From Liolophura sinensis (taxonomy: Eukaryota; Mollusca; Polyplacophora; Chitonida; Chitonidae), in NCBI RefSeq assembly GCF_032854445.1, contig NC_088295.1:35515385-35575384 (forward strand): DNA of 60,000 nt, given 5' to 3'. Positions 23,250 to 35,252 of the stretch are shown here, in pieces. Below the pieces are notes generated by a model, which was given only the letters and a program-made list of their open reading frames with translations, was not told the origin of the DNA and did no database searches. Position 1 is the stretch's first letter; each line of letters begins with the position of its first letter. The position numbers and the translations under genes were made by a program.

Positions 23250-25950
23250 TTAATTACATGTCTCTCCCAGATCACCAAAATCATACACAATGAATGCGCC
23301 AGCCTAAAGTTCTCACCGGTCAAGCACAAAGCGTCAACAATTGCACCAGTTAAATGCGCAAATCAATCATTGTGTATTCTTAACCAGCCATTTCGCTTAC
23401 CAATCCACATGCCAGTTCACCAACCAGTTATTCTATTTTCTCAGGATCTGTCCACCAACCAATCCTCTAGATATTCCACTAATTATTCCGGCACCAAACT
23501 TACAACCAGTGTGCCGAGCAATATTCCGATGGCATCAAGCAAAAAGTTTGCTTCTCCAGGTAATGTCGCTAATCAATCCACCAGCCTATTCACCATCCTA
23601 TGCATCAGCCTATCCACCAGGCAACCGTATCGACACCCGATAGGCTGATCTATGAACTATTTAGTACGAAAACAACCAGCCGTTTCAAACCAAGTTAAAC
23701 ACAAATATTTCCCCCAAACCAATCCACCCGAGTCCGCTTGACATTCTACCAAATATTTTGGCACCGAAGAAAAAAACCAGTGAGTCAACATAGATACCAA
23801 ACCGTTGTTTCTGATATTCTATTAAACATTCGACCAGATAATCCAGCAAGAAATCCTCCAAAAAACCCGTCAGATACTGAACCCTTCGTTCCGCAAACAA
23901 CCGTTCAACCATTCACCCAATTCATCCAACGACCAATCCGCCAATTTCAACCAACATCAAATTCGCTAGTCATTTCGCCATCTAATCCTCTAAACAGGTT
24001 TTCTGTCTATCCGCCAGACAATCCACTAACTGTCCTCCAGCCAACCCTTTCATCCCCCAACTCCATCATCAAGTCCGTCAATCGGCCCAGTCCTCCATCC
24101 AATTTGCCTATCAGTTTTCTATTCAATTAATCCGTTATCCGGCCCACCCATCAATCTTTCATCCGGTCTGGATCAATCTTCCGTTCAGTCCGCCAATTAA
24201 TTTTCCATTCAGGCCGCCAGTCTGTACATCATCTGTTTATGTATGGAATACACCAACCGTCCCACCAATGAATCAACCAATCAACTCGCCATCAAAATCC
24301 GCCAATCAATCCAGCATCCTATCTGCCAATAAATCCATTAACCATTACCTCAACCAAATCCACCAACTAGTCTGCCATCAAGTCCACTTATCATTACACC
24401 AAATAATCCACCAACTATTACACCAAACAATCCACCAACCATTACTCCAAACAATCCACCAACCATTACTCCAAGCACTCCTTCAACCATTACACCAAAC
24501 AATCCACCAACCATTACACCAAACAATCCACCAACCATTACACCAAACAATCCACCAACCATTACAAAAAAAAAACAATCCACCAACTATTACAGCAAAC
24601 AATCCACCAACCATTGCACCAAACAATCCACCAACCATTACACCGAGCACTCCACCAGCCATTACACCAAGCACTCCACCAACCATTACTCCAAGCACTC
24701 CACCAACCATTACTCCCAGCACTCTGCCAACCTTTACACCAAGCAATCCACCAACCATTACACCAAATAATCCACCAACCATTACACCAGACAATCCATC
24801 AACCATAACACCAAACAATCCACCAACCATAACACCAAACAATCCACCAACCATAACACCAAACAATCCACCAACCATTACTCCAAACAATCCACCTACC
24901 ATTACTCCAAACAATTCACCAACCATTACATCAAACAATTTTGACAGTCAATCTTCTATTCCGCCCCAGCAACTAATCCACCCACCGTTTTACCCACCAA
25001 TCCAATGAAAGCAATATGCCAGACAATCTACCAACTCTTCCGTCAATCAACCAGCTGTTCAATGGACAAACAACTCCTTCAAACGTTTCACCAAACATTT
25101 GACCGATCAAACCACCAACCCGTCCCCCAGACATACCTTTAACCATTCCACCAACCACTCCTTGGCAAATTACAAGCAAGCCTGCATGATATTCCACAAA
25201 TCAGACCACTCCGTTACGCAACCATTCCTCCAGTCAGTCCATGTACCAACTTTTCCGGTAAACAGAAATCAGACAATTTATACCATGATTTAGTCAAACA
25301 GTGTATCAGTTATTCCGCGAATCAGTCTACCAACCAGTACGCCTGGTAATATACCAGCCATTCCGCCAATTTTACGAACAGTCGTCTCAAATGTCACTAA
25401 TATATGTCGCCTGACCATACACCGCTTATTCTACCAGAAATTGAATTGACTATTTTTCAAATCAATCCACTAAAAATTTTCCTTCTAAGTGTTCCATCCA
25501 GTTTATCTTTATCCACCAATTCCGCCAGACATTCTATGAATCATGTCGGTGTGTCAGACATCAGATGGTTCATAAAATCATTTTGACCAACAATCTTTAC
25601 ACCCATTATGCCAATGGAATAAACCAACCAGGTCGTCAGACATCCCGCCAAATATCTGGGGAAGAAAACCACCAGCCAGTTGGTCAGACAATACACAAAC
25701 CGTTCCGATGAACTCTTCCGCAAACTATTTGATCAGCAAAATCTCCGAACAATCTACCAATCAGTGAGGGAAGTATTCCACTTACCAGTCCGCCAGTTAA
25801 TCCACCGGCTAGTAAGTGAATCAGTCCAAAACTATCCATTCCGACTGTCAGCCCAGCTGGTCTGTTCACCATTAATTTTATTAGCCATTTTATAAACCAA
25901 TTGACTGACCAATACGCCAACCAACTGGACAATCATCCACACTCATATTG
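23250..25950 (+). repeat. 2.7-kb degenerate C/A-rich, G-poor repeat tract
   Basis: The whole stretch is built from diverged versions of an accaatccaccaaccat-type motif and is strongly depleted in G on this strand. The core at about 24350-24945 is a cleaner 24-bp array (ccaaccattacaccaaacaatccac). Because the unit is a multiple of three and lacks stops, both strands show long ORFs (for example 24268-25008 + with TITPNNPP repeats, 24483-24938 - with GVMVGGLF repeats). A poly-A run near 24565 shifts the forward frame from an HQTIHQPL repeat to the TITPNNPP repeat. I treat these ORFs as consequences of the repeat, not genes. Confidence 0.85.
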
Positions 25951-26954
25951 ATTTTTCCAAGAAAATATTTCTTTCCCCTACCTGCCCACGATAACGGGGA
26001 ATTTGGTGTTTTGCCGTATCCAAGTCATTAGAGTACCCATTCCACAGTATTTCCACATTACTTGTATGCAGGTGGCACGTGAGAGCCACATTTCACAAGT
26101 ACTGGCTTCACAAGTATTTAACAGGGTATTGTCAATAAATATACAAAGTTTAGTACGTCAGGTGCAATAGTTAGGGCTGTACAGGCCAAGCTCCCGCTTC
26201 GACATTTAGTTGAATATTCGCCCCCTAGCGTCATAGGACTCCCAATTATTGGTATCATCAGGTGAGGCATGTCACAAAAGTATGCCTGTACAAAGTTGAG
26301 TCCCCTTTAGATCTGGGATCTGTTTTATTCTGCCCAGCTAAGCTTTCCGTTAATGTGGAAGCTACGCTGGGAATATGGCCAACCGATCTCAGAGCTGGGC
26401 GCCTTATTAACGTATTTTATTAGATAGCTTACATGTTTGTACTGTTTTTTTTTTTCTTCTCACATTTCACAAGCTTTGTATCTCCAAACCGCTCGAACTA
26501 ACAGGAAATGTGTATACAAAAGATATGACCGCATTGCTTGTTAAAATGAAATGACCCCTTGACCAACTTGATAGAAAATCGTCCCACTTCGGTGCAGCAG
26601 TGAGGTGTTCAAGTAGAACCTACTTGAATATGAAGTACAATAACTAAAGAACATGTGTGTGAAAAATTGGAGAGATGCGATTTATACTTTTTGTTTCATC
26701 AAAAGACAAAAGTCGATTCAAAAGCAGATTTTGCTATTTTAAGGCGTTTTCCTGCGGGAATTCCCTTCATAATAAAAATATGATTACGTGAAGCAAAATC
26801 ATTTCCTCATATTTGGTGTCTAGTCAGGGAATTGTAAGTTTAAACGAAGTATCGTATTGGTTCAAGCAATCGTATTTTTATAACCTCCCCCCCCCCCAAA
26901 AAAAAAATTGGAAGTTCAGAGGAACTCTACATTCACCATAATATTTCTTGGCTC
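25951..26954. other. Non-coding, nothing recognised
   Basis: It includes a C10/A9 homopolymer junction at about 26886-26909. I see no exon or RNA gene. Confidence 0.4.
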
Positions 26955-27055
26955 TTAACGCATTGGTCCAGCGGTAACATCCATGCCTTGAAACCGTTGG
27001 GTCGAATAGCATACTGCGTTCGATTCCAATAGTTGCACAAAATTTTTTTTTTCTT
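26955..27055 (+). other. tRNA-like pseudogene or SINE head
   Basis: The A-box-like tggtccagcgg (26964-26974) and B-box-like gcgttcgattcca (27017-27029) are spaced as in a tRNA with an extra insertion. A long T run follows at about 27042-27051, like a Pol III terminator. The stems do not form a convincing tRNA, so a decayed tRNA-derived element is likelier than a working gene. Confidence 0.35.
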
Positions 27056-29097
27056 TAGTGCTTAAAAAAAAAATGAGGTAATGGAGGGGTCGGATTAATT
27101 TGAACCACACAAGAAATTCTCTTTTTGCATTTCTTTATATATTGTCAATCTATGTGTTAGACAAGTTTTAATACTTAATTGTAAATCCATACAGATTATA
27201 TACAGTATTCCTCCAATGAAAACTCAACGCTATTTACTTCAGCTAACAGCATATCCCACAATTACTTTGAGAAACATCATCACTTTAGCTTCGTAATAAA
27301 TGTCTATTTAGGACACTGTCATATATTCACTGTATAATTCGTAAAACAAAGCTTGTTTCAACTTCCAATATTAGACGGAAAAAGGATATTATCCTGTGCA
27401 TTTAACGGCACAGCTGATGGTTAGTAACGAATATTGCGTCATTTCGCAGGAGATCTGTCACTGTGAGCAGGTTGGCAATCGACCTGAGCGACAGGGGCTG
27501 ATTTCCCATCTTATTGCACGGGGTCCTTTATTTTATTAACTAGCATTCATGCTGGCGTTGCTATTATATTTACCTTTTCTCGTATTTTACAAAACCCCCT
27601 TCCGTATTAAGACGAAACTTGTTTTAATATTGAATGGTATTTTTAGTGAATTTCTGTGTCAGAATCCATTTTCCCGAAACCTTAACTATATGTAATGCAG
27701 CATTATGTACTGACGCAGTATACTGAATGAAACATATCTCTTTGGTTGACAGTATAATTTATTCAAAACATTTAATTTCCCTTTGTGTGAAAATGAACAC
27801 CGTTACAGTGTCTAACATTATACCTGTATCGAAACTATTGTCGCGATGGGTAAGTTTAAAGGATATCTACTAGAGGTCAAATTATAGACACTGTTAATAT
27901 TTCTGTATACAAGAACAGAATATTTTTATGTATTTTACCACGATGAAAAGTGCTTTAAATCGTTTATAACAGAGTACAGGCCCCGAGATCACGACGGGAT
28001 ATTAGACTTAAGTCCAAATTTCAAATGACTTTAAAATTGGGGTCAGATCTACACAGAGTACTGTACAAATACAAATATGCCGGCTATTTTATTTTAAAGT
28101 ATTGACGCACCGTATTTTTTCATAACATTGGTGTATATTTATTTGATTGGTGCATGTTGGTATATCCATTTGCGGTACTTTGGCTATCAGAAAACATACG
28201 GTGATGTTGCAAGACTACAAGGAGAGGTTTCGTCAACAGACTCCTGCACAGCAGCTCGAACTATACCAACAAACTTTACTGTAAAAATAGACCATTTGTT
28301 ACTACAGTGTATAAGTGTTGGCACTATAATTCATGTCGCCTTTTACACCATTTCGTGCTATGTAATAAGGTTATTCATGAGTTACCCTAAACCAGATCGG
28401 TTCCTGCTGACGGGTCAGTGATTACCAGAAATCTGCAAGAATTCTGCCATATTGATAGAAATCTGGCTGCCGAAGCGGTGGAAATTAAAAAGGAGATCAA
28501 AAGCCATTTATATCACCTGATCGTGGGTTCTATATCCGTAATTATCGATGGCATATGAACCTGAACGTGAAAAAAAAAACGATGGAATTTTACAGTTGAA
28601 ATGCCGGGAATCTTTATATCAATTTATTCCACTATATGTTTACAGAGTAGGGTCTGATACATTAGTCCCTGGACAGACGTGGAGGAATGGATTATAGGGA
28701 AATACACAGGAACCATCATTGTGGCATGACCCTGCACATAAATACTGTACTTCATTTTACATAATATATAAAGATGAACAGGTATACCAAATTATTCTGT
28801 ATATAGTGATGACTTCGGATGATTAGGGTTCTACGTGTAAGTGAAGACGAACAGTGCACTGAATCACAATGACTAAGATAAAACACGAATTATTCAAACT
28901 GGTATGTATACTGAAGACTTGATTAACGTTGTCCATATAGATTAACAGCCGTACAGACTCGCATCAACAGCAAATGTAGAATGTAGCGAACATGTAACAA
29001 TTGGCGTTTCATGACAAATCTTGTTTAATATCCAAGGGGCCTTTGACTAAATCCACACAAACACAATTTAATTGTTCTTCGGCATTTTTGAAATTTT
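27056..29097. other. Non-coding, no gene recognised
   Basis: AT-rich. The 97-codon ORF at 28128-28421 (+) has neither a recognised domain nor supporting splice context, and I do not call it. Confidence 0.4.
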
Positions 29098-29230
29098 CTA
29101 AGATTCTGTGAGGAAAGTATACTGCTTGTAAAGGCGATATTGGCCATCTTCAAAACTCCCTGATCCCTCTCTCTCATGATCAGTCGGCAAGCATTTTATT
29201 TCCACACACGTTCCATTCATTTGGCGGCGT
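29098..29230 (-). CDS. Candidate terminal exon of an unidentified gene
   Basis: On the minus strand an acceptor tctatttacag is followed by 43 codons and a TAG stop. The segment begins RRQMNGTCVEIKCLPTDHER and continues EGSGSFEDGQ, and its composition looks coding (charged, Gly/Ser-rich, few Leu/Phe). The C-x4-C pair after NGT is the kind of ending seen in small six-cysteine domains such as pacifastin, but half a domain is not enough to assign a family. No partner exon was identified and the family is unknown. A chance open stretch remains possible. Confidence 0.4.
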
Positions 29231-31727
29231 CTGTAAATAGACATTTACAAAAATCTGAATCAGGCTAAAACCTATACACCTTCAGACAAAACTATAACAT
29301 AAATTTATTGAAAATCAACATTTATTTAATACATATATATACAGCAGGTCTGCCGGAAGCACCAGATGTTCCGATCTGTAACACCAGTGTAGAGGAATCT
29401 TGCCTTTCAATTTACGAACAGATGAACAAAATATACCAGATGTTACTATATAGCAAAAGACTCTAGATACCAACCTGACAAATCTAAACAGACCTCAAAA
29501 TCAAAAAAATTGTCTGACGTAAAATTATACCCATAATTCAAGGATTGAAAATAATGACACGAATCGACACGAAAGAATGATTATGGCTTTAGGTATATTA
29601 TTCCATCCGTGGCGACAAGAAAATGAAAGAAGGTAGGCCCTATATCCAATTTTCTTCGTCAAATTACAATTACACGAAATCTTCGCCAGTATTGACAGTT
29701 TACAGCAACCTATCTCATCACACATGTCTCAGAATACTGATTATGGGTTCTATATCAACGTCTCCAGAAAACAACTCGGGAATGCGACCGACACTGAAAA
29801 ACAACTTATTTCTTTCACAAATGTATGGAGTTACAATTTAGCCGTTCCTTCTTAATTTTCTTGCCGCTGTTCATATACTTGCCCTTAAACATTATCCAGA
29901 GATTCTTTCTGGTTGGTATATGTATAGGCCTATACATTTTAGTCTGTAAGTAGTGTAGGCCTATTTGTGACTTTAACCATCAGGTTACGTTTAAAGCATA
30001 TTTTAACATTTGTTAAACTTATTCACCCATTCTGTTTTGTTTTCGTCTTCAACAGCATGCAAACTTATACAGCATAGGTTGTAAGAAACGTGAAAGTTAT
30101 TATGACACACTGAATCAATATATAAACTTGACCGTGATTAACACATTAATGATTCACATCAGTTTGCATTCTTTATAACCCTAACCATAAATCTGATCTC
30201 TTCAGAAATTAGCGACATTCGTATACCACTCATCCCACAATATTACCGAACGTAGTGAGGCGAGGCCAAAGGTCGTGCCGAGCGAACAGAGGCCTATAGG
30301 TAGCATGTAAGTTAATTTCATTTACCCGTCGTATTCGTGAGACACGGTAAATATGGCCGCCGAACTTTCGGTTTTTATGATAGCTGCCATGTTGAAAGAA
30401 TTATGGGAAAAATAGCAAGAAAGTGTCATCCGCTCCAGAATGTAAAAATTATTGCCGTATTTTCACTGCCGTACGACACACAATAACCATCAATCTTTTA
30501 AACAGGGTATTCTTTCTAGGCCTTTTTTAGCCGAAGTGGGCGTAAAAGTTTGAAGGCAAAGATGCGTAAAAGTTCAGCGTCGAGGTATCCTAGCAATCAC
30601 GTGCAAATCAGCGCTAGGCTAAGTTTGTGTATATAGGTGCAACGGGCTTTCAGTTTCACATGACTCAGTTGAAAGTAAATTGATGCTTTTGGAATGGAAA
30701 GTTTTATTAGATATTTTACAAAAAAAATGGTACAAAAATCAAATTGTTTAGTTACTTTTGCTATGTTGTGTTGTCAATAACCTTATATTTCATTAGCAAC
30801 TATTTTTTTAGTTGCTTTTTCAACTATATCACAATTGATTGATAGCAATTACTAGTATCTGAAAGAAGTAGAGACATGAATACATGCAAACCTACAACTA
30901 ATAATGCATGGTGCAGCAAGTGAAGTGTATTAGGACATCTGATTTCAGGCAGCAAGTGAAATGCGGTTGATAAAGGGATTTTGTTATCGGCATTTCTACA
31001 TAGGCTAGTCATAATATGTTTAAGTTTTGTCTTGTTTTTGTATTGAATAATTCGATTACAGGTGGTTTTATAAAAAATAATAACTGAATTTTAATATAAT
31101 TCCATACAAATATTCCGGTTTTCTCTCGTCCTAATCGTGATTATTGTCGTAGTCAAATACCCTTCGGTACAGTGTAAAACTCCAATCATATAAATATATA
31201 AATCAAATACACCCATTATATAATCAGTATAAATAGTATGCATGTATTTCATTTTATTACAAACTTGATTTCATCAGCTACTTCCTGTTTCTTTTTTTGT
31301 TTGTTTGTTTAACTTTATGAGCCATATACATTTCACATTTTGAAATCAAATAACAAATAATTATATATTACAAGTAGTTATAACCTAAATAATAAAATCT
31401 TTTTGAAGTGTATACATGTATCTCTAGTTTATGCCACATGGTCAACATGGTCGGAGATTGCAGTGCTGTCACTGTAAACTCTTTTGTTAAATGCATATCT
31501 TTTGCACATGCAGCGAATTTATGTGGTACATCTTGTTAAATTCTTTTTTAACTAATTAAGCAATTGTTTTTCATGCAGTATATAAAAATTGGTCATTTAC
31601 ATGGTGTCCGTCAGTTTCATGTTTAAATGAAACCAGATATAGAACCTGGAGAAAACAATTCACGAGGCTGCCTAGGTACCTGCCAACCTGTCACTTTGTA
31701 TTGCGAATTGCATCTCTAAAGCAGTTC
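29231..31727. other. Non-coding, no gene recognised
   Basis: AT-rich. It contains a SINE tail-like piece near 31165-31208 (cagtgtaaaactccaatcat then AT-rich). No exon is supportable. Confidence 0.4.
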
Positions 31728-31818
31728 TGCCTGGTTTCCTCGCGCAATAATGCTGGCCGCCGTCGTATAAAGGGAAATACTCTTGAGTACTGCTTAAAAG
31801 ATCCATCAAATAAATAAA
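31728..31818 (+). mobile_element. 3' fragment of SINE family A
   Basis: Only the last 90 nt remain: gcctggtttcctcgcgcaat, aatgctggccgccgtcgtat, then the tail atccatcaaataaataaata. Confidence 0.85.
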
Positions 31819-31974
31819 TACTCATTCATCATAATCATGAATGACTTTTCAAATTATTATATTTCCCCTGTCGGCCCCATTTCAATTATCCATGCTGTAG
31901 GAGGGTGTAAGACTGATGGAACAGCCAATTATAAGCGAAAGCCTCTTCCGTGATAATAGCCTGGTAGACAGCGT

Positions 31975-32065
31975 TGAATGAATGAATGAATGAATGATTA
32001 TGGCTTAACGCCACATCGGCAATATTTCAGCCATATCTTGGCGACAGACAGCGTTGAAAAAACAC
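31975..32065 (-). mobile_element. Fragment of another SINE-type repeat
   Basis: (GAAT)n followed by gattatggcttaacgccaca and tcggcaatatttcagccata. A related diverged piece is at about 39520-39560 (gaatgagtatggcgtaacgt, cacatcggcagcatttcaag). The end is an inference; orientation is judged from the (GAAT)n end by analogy with family B. Confidence 0.5.
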
Positions 32066-32360
32066 ACAAATTAAAGAATGGAGAAATGTACCTTATGCAA
32101 CAACGCAAATACATATTTGACATATTCTTTGTCTACTATTTCAGCTACTGTAAATTTAGATAATATTTTAGTTATCAATTTGCCTAAAACTATGTAGATG
32201 TATACGTTCGGTCTGAGGCTTTGTCTATTTTATATAATGTATAATTGGAACCTGTCAAACGACTGCAGTAGCACCTTGACGCCATTTTATTAACATCAAA
32301 CATTTGTTCTTCAACTCATCATTATATGGCGTCAGAATAAAGCCAGAACGACGTTACATT

Positions 32361-32701
32361 AGAGTGAGTGAGTGCTTGGGGTTTAACGTCGTACTTAACA
32401 ATTTTTAAGTCATATGACGACGAAGGATTCCTTGGAGTGCCTCCTTGTTGCAGGACGGACTTCCACCGCTCTTTTATCGAGTGCTGCTTTACTGAGACGG
32501 CTTACCGAAAGCAGGTAAGCAGCCCCGCCCGATCAATAATACTGATACGGGTCAACCAGTCGCTGCACTATTTCCTTCACGCTGAGCGTCAAGTGAGGAA
32601 GTTACAATTGCCTCTTTTAAGGCCTTACGTGTAACTCGACCCAGGGTTGATCCTGGATCTACCGAAGCGTTCGCTCTACCAACTGTGCTATCGGGGCCGG
32701 T
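32361..32701 (-). mobile_element. tRNA-derived SINE (family B), full length
   Basis: Reverse complement of the element at 15788: gagtgagtgcttggggttta at one end and the tRNA-like head ctaccaactgtgctatcggg at the other. An imperfect direct repeat (gttacattaga about 32353-32363; gttacgttaga about 32703-32713) looks like its target-site duplication. The 88-codon ORF across it is SINE sequence. Confidence 0.88.
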
Positions 32702-32967
32702 TGTTACGTTAGAAACTGATACATTGTAACATTGTAGACGTTATGCAACAATAATTTTTAGACGTAACAATGCATCGGGGTTCTGCTTCAAACTAGCGCC
32801 ACCTTACGTGATTAAAAAATATGCTGCCTTAATTCCAATTAACAAAGGCAGGAGACTTTTGCTAAGAGAGAAGTAGTCGAAGAATGGAACGCCATATTTT
32901 AGGTGTGACATAGGCCTACATCCAATCCAAATTTCAGTCTCAGATTTGCAACAGAGAGGAATAAGGA

Positions 32968-32973
32968 TTTTAA
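32968..32973 (-). terminator. Possible poly(A) signal of the pacifastin-like gene
   Basis: ATTAAA on the minus strand about 70 nt after the stop codon at 33045. It is a weak variant hexamer in AT-rich DNA, so support is modest. Confidence 0.3.
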
Positions 32974-33044
32974 TAACCTAAATACCATACCAAAGGAGTT
33001 TACCTGTTACAGAAACATTGCACGCTCCTTGTCTCAGTTCATGA

Positions 33045-33389
33045 TCAGGGTCTAGGTCTACGGATTGAACAAGCCGGCCAAGTTACACAGGAAATGTAGC
33101 CAATGCCTGGCACGCAGCTGCATATGGTGCACGGTCCAAAGCGTTTCCTGTCGCCTGCAGGGCAGTTCTCGTCGAACTTGTTCCACCGTTTCACACGTAG
33201 ATGGTGGCCTTTGTTACAGGCTTTCTCTTGACAAGAGAATAATCGCTGTTCAGTGCAGTAACACGAGATGCAGTCATTCTGCAGTGTTTTCCCTGGTTCG
33301 CATGACGCTGGACCAATGGGGGGTTTAGCGAAGATTACGACTGAACAGATGACTTGCAAAAGGAGAACTAAGGCGACTAACTTTCCCAT
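33045..33389 (-). CDS. Secreted two-domain pacifastin-like cysteine-rich protein
   Basis: A complete 114-residue single-exon ORF. Residues 1-21 are a clear signal peptide (hydrophobic core VALVLLLQVICSVVIF). Six cysteines at 30, 40, 43, 45, 53 and 58 have spacing C-x9-C-x2-C-x-C-x7-C-x4-C. A second set at 76, 87, 90, 92, 101 and 107 has C-x10-C-x2-C-x-C-x8-C-x5-C. This is the pacifastin (locust PMP) arrangement, a family of small serine protease inhibitors known best from arthropods. RVKR at 65-68 between the domains is a furin-type site, as in multi-inhibitor precursors. The Asn usual after the second Cys is absent and the last spacing of domain 2 is one longer than usual, so inhibition is not assured. 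The start is the only Met before the signal peptide. A von Willebrand C-like or antistasin-like fold is the alternative. No neighbour gene is seen. Confidence 0.78.
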   Translation of the reverse strand: MGKLVALVLLLQVICSVVIFAKPPIGPASCEPGKTLQNDCISCYCTEQRLFSCQEKACNKGHHLRVKRWNKFDENCPAGDRKRFGPCTICSCVPGIGYISCVTWPACSIRRPRP

Positions 33390-33423
33390 AGTGATTGTAC
33401 ATGTGTGCTGTCCTGTTACACAC

Positions 33424-33430
33424 TTATATA
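33424..33430 (-). promoter_or_regulatory. TATA box of the pacifastin-like gene
   Basis: On the minus strand TATATAA lies about 35-40 nt upstream of the ATG at 33389. That would put transcription start very near the ATG with a short 5' UTR. Position supports an inducible-type, TATA-driven promoter; this is inferred. Confidence 0.5.
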
Positions 33431-33929
33431 TGCCCAGATCGGTAAGCCATGCACACTTAACAGCCCACTATGCTGGACTGATTAGGTCGAACTTCTACGA
33501 ATACAAACATCCCGTTCCAGGAATCTTTTTCATTTCGTCACTCGCACTGTGAGCGAATCACGTGTTCAGAATCCCGACCATGCAGTATCATGAGCATGCA
33601 CGAAAGATCAGCTAGGATTTCACATTATCTTAAAATGCATATTCCGCTTATCCTGTTTCCACGAAGATTGTACAATAGCACTAAGACCAGTCTCCGTGCA
33701 AGAGCTAGACTTACGATAGCATATGACAAAACAAGGCGTTAAAACCAATGCCTGCAAAATTTAATTAAATAACCGTTTACCACATACTTAAGGGGCTGTA
33801 TAAGAGACATAGTGAAAAACAAAAACATTTGAACGAGAAAGAAACGTTACGTGGTGGAAAAAAAATTGGGAAGAGAACATGTTTGTTTGTGACAAAGTTA
33901 AGGCCTTCGGTCCTAACGTATATATGGCT

Positions 33930-34470
33930 TGCCTTAGTTCCACCCTAGACGGATCAAGATCGAATAGTGTTTCACCTGGGATTAAGACAGACTGTTAATC
34001 CCAGATCTCACATACAGTTGTTGCAGTTGAGATTGAAAGAGATCAACTAGACTTTATAAGGGCGGGGCTGCACGCTGTATTTTGTACTTTATTTATATTT
34101 AGTCCGTATATGTCCCTTTGAAATCTGTTTATTAATAAGCTGCCTTGTTGATATAGGGAATGCATTGTCCGCCTAAAACAAGTCGGTCTAACGCGTTGTA
34201 CTCTTCCATTTATTCAGTACGTCTCTGTTTCTGCCTAGACCTATAGTCGTACATATACGATGTACATTCAGTTCAAAAGCACTGCGGCGTGGCAGCGTGA
34301 GAATAAGTGTTTTTAAACAGATTACAAGCAAATGATCTGTGCAGGCGATCATGCCCATTGTAATCCTTGTTCTTGATTTAAAATACGAGTTATTTATCTC
34401 ATGATAAAACTCTAGTCAAAATATGTAGTTATTGGCTGTTTGATTCCAAACGACCTGTGATTGCCCATTT
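33930..34470 (+). repeat. Local diverged duplication, copy 1
   Basis: Ordered shared blocks with 35735-36195: ttccaccctagacggatcaa / ttccacccgtgctggatcaa; gttgagattgaaagagatca / gctgagattgaaagaagaaa; atgtccctttgaaatctgtt / ttgtctctgaaatccattta; cgttgtactcttcc / cgatgtactcttgt; tattggctgtttgattccaa / tattggctgtttgatgtcag. No ORF is conserved between the copies. Confidence 0.75.
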
Positions 34471-35011
34471 AAGTCGGGGCTGCGATTCGACTTTTATCCA
34501 TGCCTTTTTTTATCTTCCAAAAAAACTTTTTTTTCTTCCAAAAAAGTTTATCTTCACGATGTCACTTTTACGGCTCCGTACATACTTTTAAGATCGCAGT
34601 TTACCGTCTCTATAAGTGTGGACATAAAAACTGCCTAACACGTTCACTCTTGTTAGCTCAACACCCCAAATAATTTCAATTCATTTCTGACTGGTCATAT
34701 TGTGCTGAGTCTAACGTTAATCTTAGTTATTACGGTACATATCAATTTATTTCTTTTCTTACAAAAAGTGTGGTCAACAGTGAAATGGAAAGACCACCAA
34801 AAATCTAACGGCAATTTATGGCCATAGAAAATCAGTTAGGAAAAAGCCACTGCTAATACTTATTTAAACATTTTTCTCCCTCCGGTCATGAATGGTTGGA
34901 GCCACCTCAGCAAACAAACAGTCATGATTTATCCTTCATCTGTCAACCACACGATTCTAACACAACACAACTATTCAAATGCTATCAGCGATTTCAACGC
35001 AGCATGCATAG
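34471..35011. other. Non-coding, nothing recognised
   Basis: No exon, RNA gene or clear repeat between the duplication and the next SINE. Confidence 0.4.
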
Positions 35012-35252
35012 ATTTATTAATTTATTTAACTGATTGGAGTTTTACTTCGTACTCAAAAATGTTTCAAGAATGTATAAACGACTTGGCGGCGAGTATATTG
35101 TGGGAGAAACTGGAAGAGCCGGGGGAAACCCACACCCATCTGCAGATTGCTGAAGATTTTCCTACGCCGGAGAGAGTCTGTGCTGAACTTGAACTCACAG
35201 CGAACTCAGAGTGCGGCCCTAGCACCCTAACCAGTGGGTCACGGAGGGCCCC
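35012..35252 (-). mobile_element. tRNA-derived SINE (family A), diverged
   Basis: Tail ttcgtactcaaaaatgtttc, body gggggaaacccacacccatc, and tRNA-like head with ggtcacggagggcccc. The 124-codon plus-strand ORF over it is SINE sequence. Confidence 0.82.

Noticed and set aside
24268-25008. 246-codon ORF with TITPNNPP repeats and its minus-strand counterpart
   Set aside because: Both strands open because of a stop-free 24-bp repeat; frame change at a poly-A run; no signal peptide or splice context.
28128-28421. 97-codon plus-strand ORF
   Set aside because: No recognised motif, no splice or promoter support, and an ordinary length by chance in 60 kb.
32368-32634. 88-codon ORF with many Cys and Arg
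   Set aside because: Lies wholly in a family B SINE; a related ORF occurs in the copy at 42929-43123.
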